DNA of 40,429 nucleotides from a virus, in the IMG/VR virus record IMGVR_UViG_3300010885_047290, positions 1 through 40,429 of that record, one strand, 5' to 3'. The notes under the pieces were generated by a model that searched no databases, had not been told where the DNA came from, and worked only from the letters and a program-made list of their open reading frames with translations. The translations under genes and the position numbers were made by a program. The first letter of the stretch is position 1, and the number at the start of each line of letters is the position of its first letter. Below, one piece after another: positions 38,743-40,429 of this stretch.

Positions 38743-38870
38743 CAAGCGGTTTTTACGGGCGTTCTTGCGCGTTGCAGGGGGTTGATTGTGTTGGGACGAG
38801 TCAACGGATGCGCGTCTGTCCGAATGCCTAGCTGACTGCCTAATTGGTCGCTTTTATGGATAGGTGGCAT
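38742..38870 (-). CDS. Possible small protein, 42 residues, before terS
   Basis: Reads MPPIHKSDQLGSQLGIRTDA, then basic residues to ARTPVKTA. Its stop overlaps the terS start as TGATG, a common coupling. It may be a leader peptide or only a spacer: the gap also holds a dispersed 18-bp repeat (38765-38782) and the region is likely packaging-related. No family was recognised. Confidence 0.35.
   Translation of the reverse strand: MPPIHKSDQLGSQLGIRTDAHPLTRPNTINPLQRARTPVKTA
38765..38782 (+). repeat. Dispersed 18-bp repeat, copy 1
   Basis: TTGCGCGTTGCAGGGGGT, identical to 26007-26024 and with a one-base insertion at 21082-21100. It lies about 25 bp upstream of the terS palindrome, in the candidate cos region. 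Confidence 0.65.
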
Positions 38871-38896
38871 GTTTTTTCTCTGTCAGGGCGCACAAC

Positions 38897-38909
38897 CGGG
38901 TAGCGCGAC
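38897..38909 (+). repeat. 13-bp intergenic repeat, copy 2
   Basis: CGGGTAGCGCGAC, identical to 26436-26448. On the minus strand it lies between the methyltransferase-GT29 gene and the 42-residue ORF, followed by CTGACA and an A-rich leader. Confidence 0.4.
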
Positions 38910-38914
38910 GAGAG

Positions 38915-40018
38915 CTACACCGTGCCGATGTTGAAAATTCTGCCCGCTTTTCGCAACTCGTCGAAAATATCCCCCTCAACATCTCCGTCATGTTCTCTTG
39001 GCGTTCCGAACGCGCCTGGGAGCCAATAATGATGTTGGCTTGAGCGATCCTTGGCGAAGTGGTCAAATCCGATCAAACTCAATTGATCCACGCCAACTAC
39101 ATTCAGCAGGTATGTGGCTGCCAGTAGGCCGGAACTTGGAAGCAAGCCGGTGCTGTCTCGCCGATATCCCGATCTGACCAACGCCCGTTCCTGAATTATC
39201 CGGCGGAGTTCATTGTAGTGCCTCGCCGGCACCTTGTAGACTTCCTTCGCGCTCGAGTCGGCGTTGGTCTGTTCGTGCGGGAGCAGAATTCTAGGGTGTT
39301 GGGCTTTTTTGGAAATCGGGGCAAAACATGACCAGAGCGTTGTTTTGCTGCCAGCATGCTTTTCAAATCCGGTTGTTAGATAATCGTTGAACCGAACGAT
39401 TTCGTCGAATTCGTCGATCTGTTCGCCGAGCTTTTGCGCCAAAATTGAAGGACCGTTGCCAACAAGGATGACCCTAGCGTTTTTCGCGACCCGCAAAGGC
39501 TGGATCCAGCGGCCATAGATATAACGTCCCTCGATTTTGATTTCCATCGCTCCGGCACGCATCAATCGATCAATCCACCATCCCTCTGGCCGAACGGTCG
39601 GATGCAGAGTTTCGCCCTTGTAGCGGTTGATGCTATCGACGTAGCTGATCGAAACGCAGAATCTTTTAGAGATCCGAGCCCACTCGGAAAGCGTCCTATC
39701 CACGTCCTCGGGAGGAAGATGCTCCAAAACGTCGAACGCGGTCAGAACATCGAAATTTTTGTCAGGTTGCGGAATGTCATGTCCCCAGCAGATCAGATCC
39801 GCTGAGGGGCAGGCAAAGTCGCAACCAATGATGCTCGCTTCTGGAAGCGCCTGACGGAGTCGTTGAGCAAACTCATTATGACCGCAGCCGACGTCAATGA
39901 CTGTTTTCGGCTGCCACCGAGCAATAATAGGAATTGCTCGCGCGCCGTGGCATGTATGGCCGTAGCTAGAAAAGTCGACAGATCCGTAGATACCCTGATA
40001 TTTTTCCAGTTCGGTCAT
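38915..40018 (-). CDS. Methyltransferase-GT29 (sialyltransferase-like) fusion
   Basis: A 367-residue protein. Residues 1-175 are a class I methyltransferase: VIDVGCGHNEF (SAM-binding, about 40-50), IIGCDFA, and FDVLTAFDVLEHLPPED. Residues 182-367 match GT29: RVILVGNGPSILAQKLGEQI with DEFDEIVRFNDY (sialylmotif L), GLLPSSGLLAATYLLN to LIGFDHF (motif S), and HHYW (motif III/VS region). GT29 enzymes transfer sialic acid from CMP-sugar in animals; phage and bacterial relatives have unknown donors. It is coupled by ATGA to the fiber gene, so virion or host-surface glycan modification is likely. Confidence 0.8.
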   Translation of the reverse strand: MTELEKYQGIYGSVDFSSYGHTCHGARAIPIIARWQPKTVIDVGCGHNEFAQRLRQALPEASIIGCDFACPSADLICWGHDIPQPDKNFDVLTAFDVLEHLPPEDVDRTLSEWARISKRFCVSISYVDSINRYKGETLHPTVRPEGWWIDRLMRAGAMEIKIEGRYIYGRWIQPLRVAKNARVILVGNGPSILAQKLGEQIDEFDEIVRFNDYLTTGFEKHAGSKTTLWSCFAPISKKAQHPRILLPHEQTNADSSAKEVYKVPARHYNELRRIIQERALVRSGYRRDSTGLLPSSGLLAATYLLNVVGVDQLSLIGFDHFAKDRSSQHHYWLPGAFGTPREHDGDVEGDIFDELRKAGRIFNIGTV

Positions 40019-40429
40019 GAGCAGTTGCCGAGAATTATGATCGTCCCGCCGTCAGCCACTTGATACCATTGTCCTCCGTTTGAATAATACCCCCCCGACG
40101 CTGGGAGGCTCATCGCTATGTTTGCCCACAGCGATGCGCCCTCCACCAGAGGAGAGAACGGGCTGTAGTACGTCGATGCCGACCCGAACATGCAGGCGGA
40201 AGCGGCGCTATATAATTCGTAGGAGAGACTGTAGTCGTACGGTATTGGAGGAGGACTCGAGGATGGAGGAGGACTCGAGGATGGAGGAGGACTCGAGGAT
40301 GGAGGAGGAGTCGAGGATGGAGGAGGAGTCGAGGATGGAGGAGGACTCGAGGATGGAGGAGGAGTCGAGGATGGAGGAGGAGTCGAACTCGGAGGAGGAG
40401 TCGAACTCGGAGGAGGAGTCGAACTCGGA
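40015..40429 (-). CDS. Fiber or tip-appendage protein with PPPSST hinge (C-terminal part)
   Basis: Continuation of the gene that starts at 735. Read after collapsing the overlap, PPPSS units run to PPPIPYDYSLSYELYSAASA. Then comes a domain of about 75 residues (CMFGSASTYYSPFSPLVEGA, SLPASGGYYSNGGQWYQVAD) ending GGTIIILGNCS. The Trp/Tyr/Gly-rich end resembles small receptor-contact or chaperone-like domains, but no family was recognised. The stop overlaps the next start as ATGA. Bases 40330-40429 repeat the left end. Confidence 0.75.
   Translation of the reverse strand, partial: PSSTPPPSSTPPPSSTPPPSSTPPPSSSPPPSSTPPPSSTPPPSSSPPPSSSPPPSSSPPPIPYDYSLSYELYSAASACMFGSASTYYSPFSPLVEGASLWANIAMSLPASGGYYSNGGQWYQVADGGTIIILGNCS
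40246..40429 (-). repeat. 18-bp tandem repeat encoding (S/T)PPPSS, right part
   Basis: Continuation of the array at the left end. Units are GGATGG-GAGGAG with GACTCGA or GAGTCGA variants, each encoding PPPSS plus S or T. Adding both sides and removing the overlap gives about eleven units. Copy number is uncertain because assemblers collapse such arrays. Confidence 0.85.
40330..40429. repeat. Terminal direct repeat (right copy)
   Basis: Matches 1-100 with one mismatch. See the left copy. Joining 40329 to 1 keeps the fiber frame open, which supports circular or permuted ends rather than two unrelated tandem arrays. Confidence 0.85.

Noticed and set aside
1-40429. tRNA genes, CRISPR arrays, insertion sequences
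   Set aside because: No cloverleaf-like sequence, regular spaced repeats or transposase was seen by eye; a tRNA scan would be needed to be sure.

Overview
The window looks like one complete, circularly mapping genome of a tailed phage (Caudoviricetes, siphovirus-type) with mid-to-high GC. The first 100 bases and the last 100 bases are the same sequence with one mismatch. If that overlap is collapsed, the genome is 40,329 bp, and a fiber-like gene that runs off the left end continues in frame into the right end. No tRNA, rRNA, CRISPR array, integrase or IS element was seen. Head genes are of lambda type: GpA-like terminase, lambda-type portal, S49 protease with scaffold, HK97-type capsid. This argues for cos-type packaging. 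The host cannot be named. Most starts lack a Shine-Dalgarno sequence, the SSB-like protein resembles those of Bacteroidetes phages, and many genes are coupled by ATGA overlaps.

Nearly every gene is on the minus strand, so transcription runs from high to low coordinates. The only exceptions are a small HTH regulator (4489-4734) and one ORF (2541-2948). Following transcription from the divergent control region at 4342-4488, there is a block of small accessory genes. It is followed by two DUF4417 paralogs flanking the plus-strand ORF, an Ig-like protein, a Tad2/DUF2829-like candidate anti-Thoeris protein, a fiber with a PPPSST-repeat hinge crossing the contig ends, and a methyltransferase-GT29 fusion (38915-40018).

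Next come terminase (36315-38742), a head-module metallopeptidase, membrane proteins that may be holins, connector, portal, protease/scaffold, major capsid and cement protein, and neck/tail completion proteins. These are followed by a Gly-rich adhesin, two tube-like paralogs, tail assembly chaperones with a clear CCCAAAA -1 frameshift site, tape measure, tail-tip proteins, and an amidase endolysin (17204-17953).

The same direction continues into replication and metabolism. This part holds a RecE-like nuclease, a Sak4-like ATPase, an SF2 helicase, a DNA methyltransferase, RusA, and a replisome-organizer-like protein whose gene carries iteron-like repeats. Regulators, a metallophosphoesterase and an SSB-like protein follow. 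The block ends with DpdA-DUF6884, QueD and a thermonuclease, closed by a hairpin facing the HTH gene. DpdA plus QueD implies that the phage puts 7-deazaguanine bases into its DNA.

The items most worth following are the 7-deazaguanine cassette, the methyltransferase-GT29 fusion, the Tad2-like and DUF4417 accessory block, the candidate origin, and the palindrome and repeats at the terminase small-subunit start.
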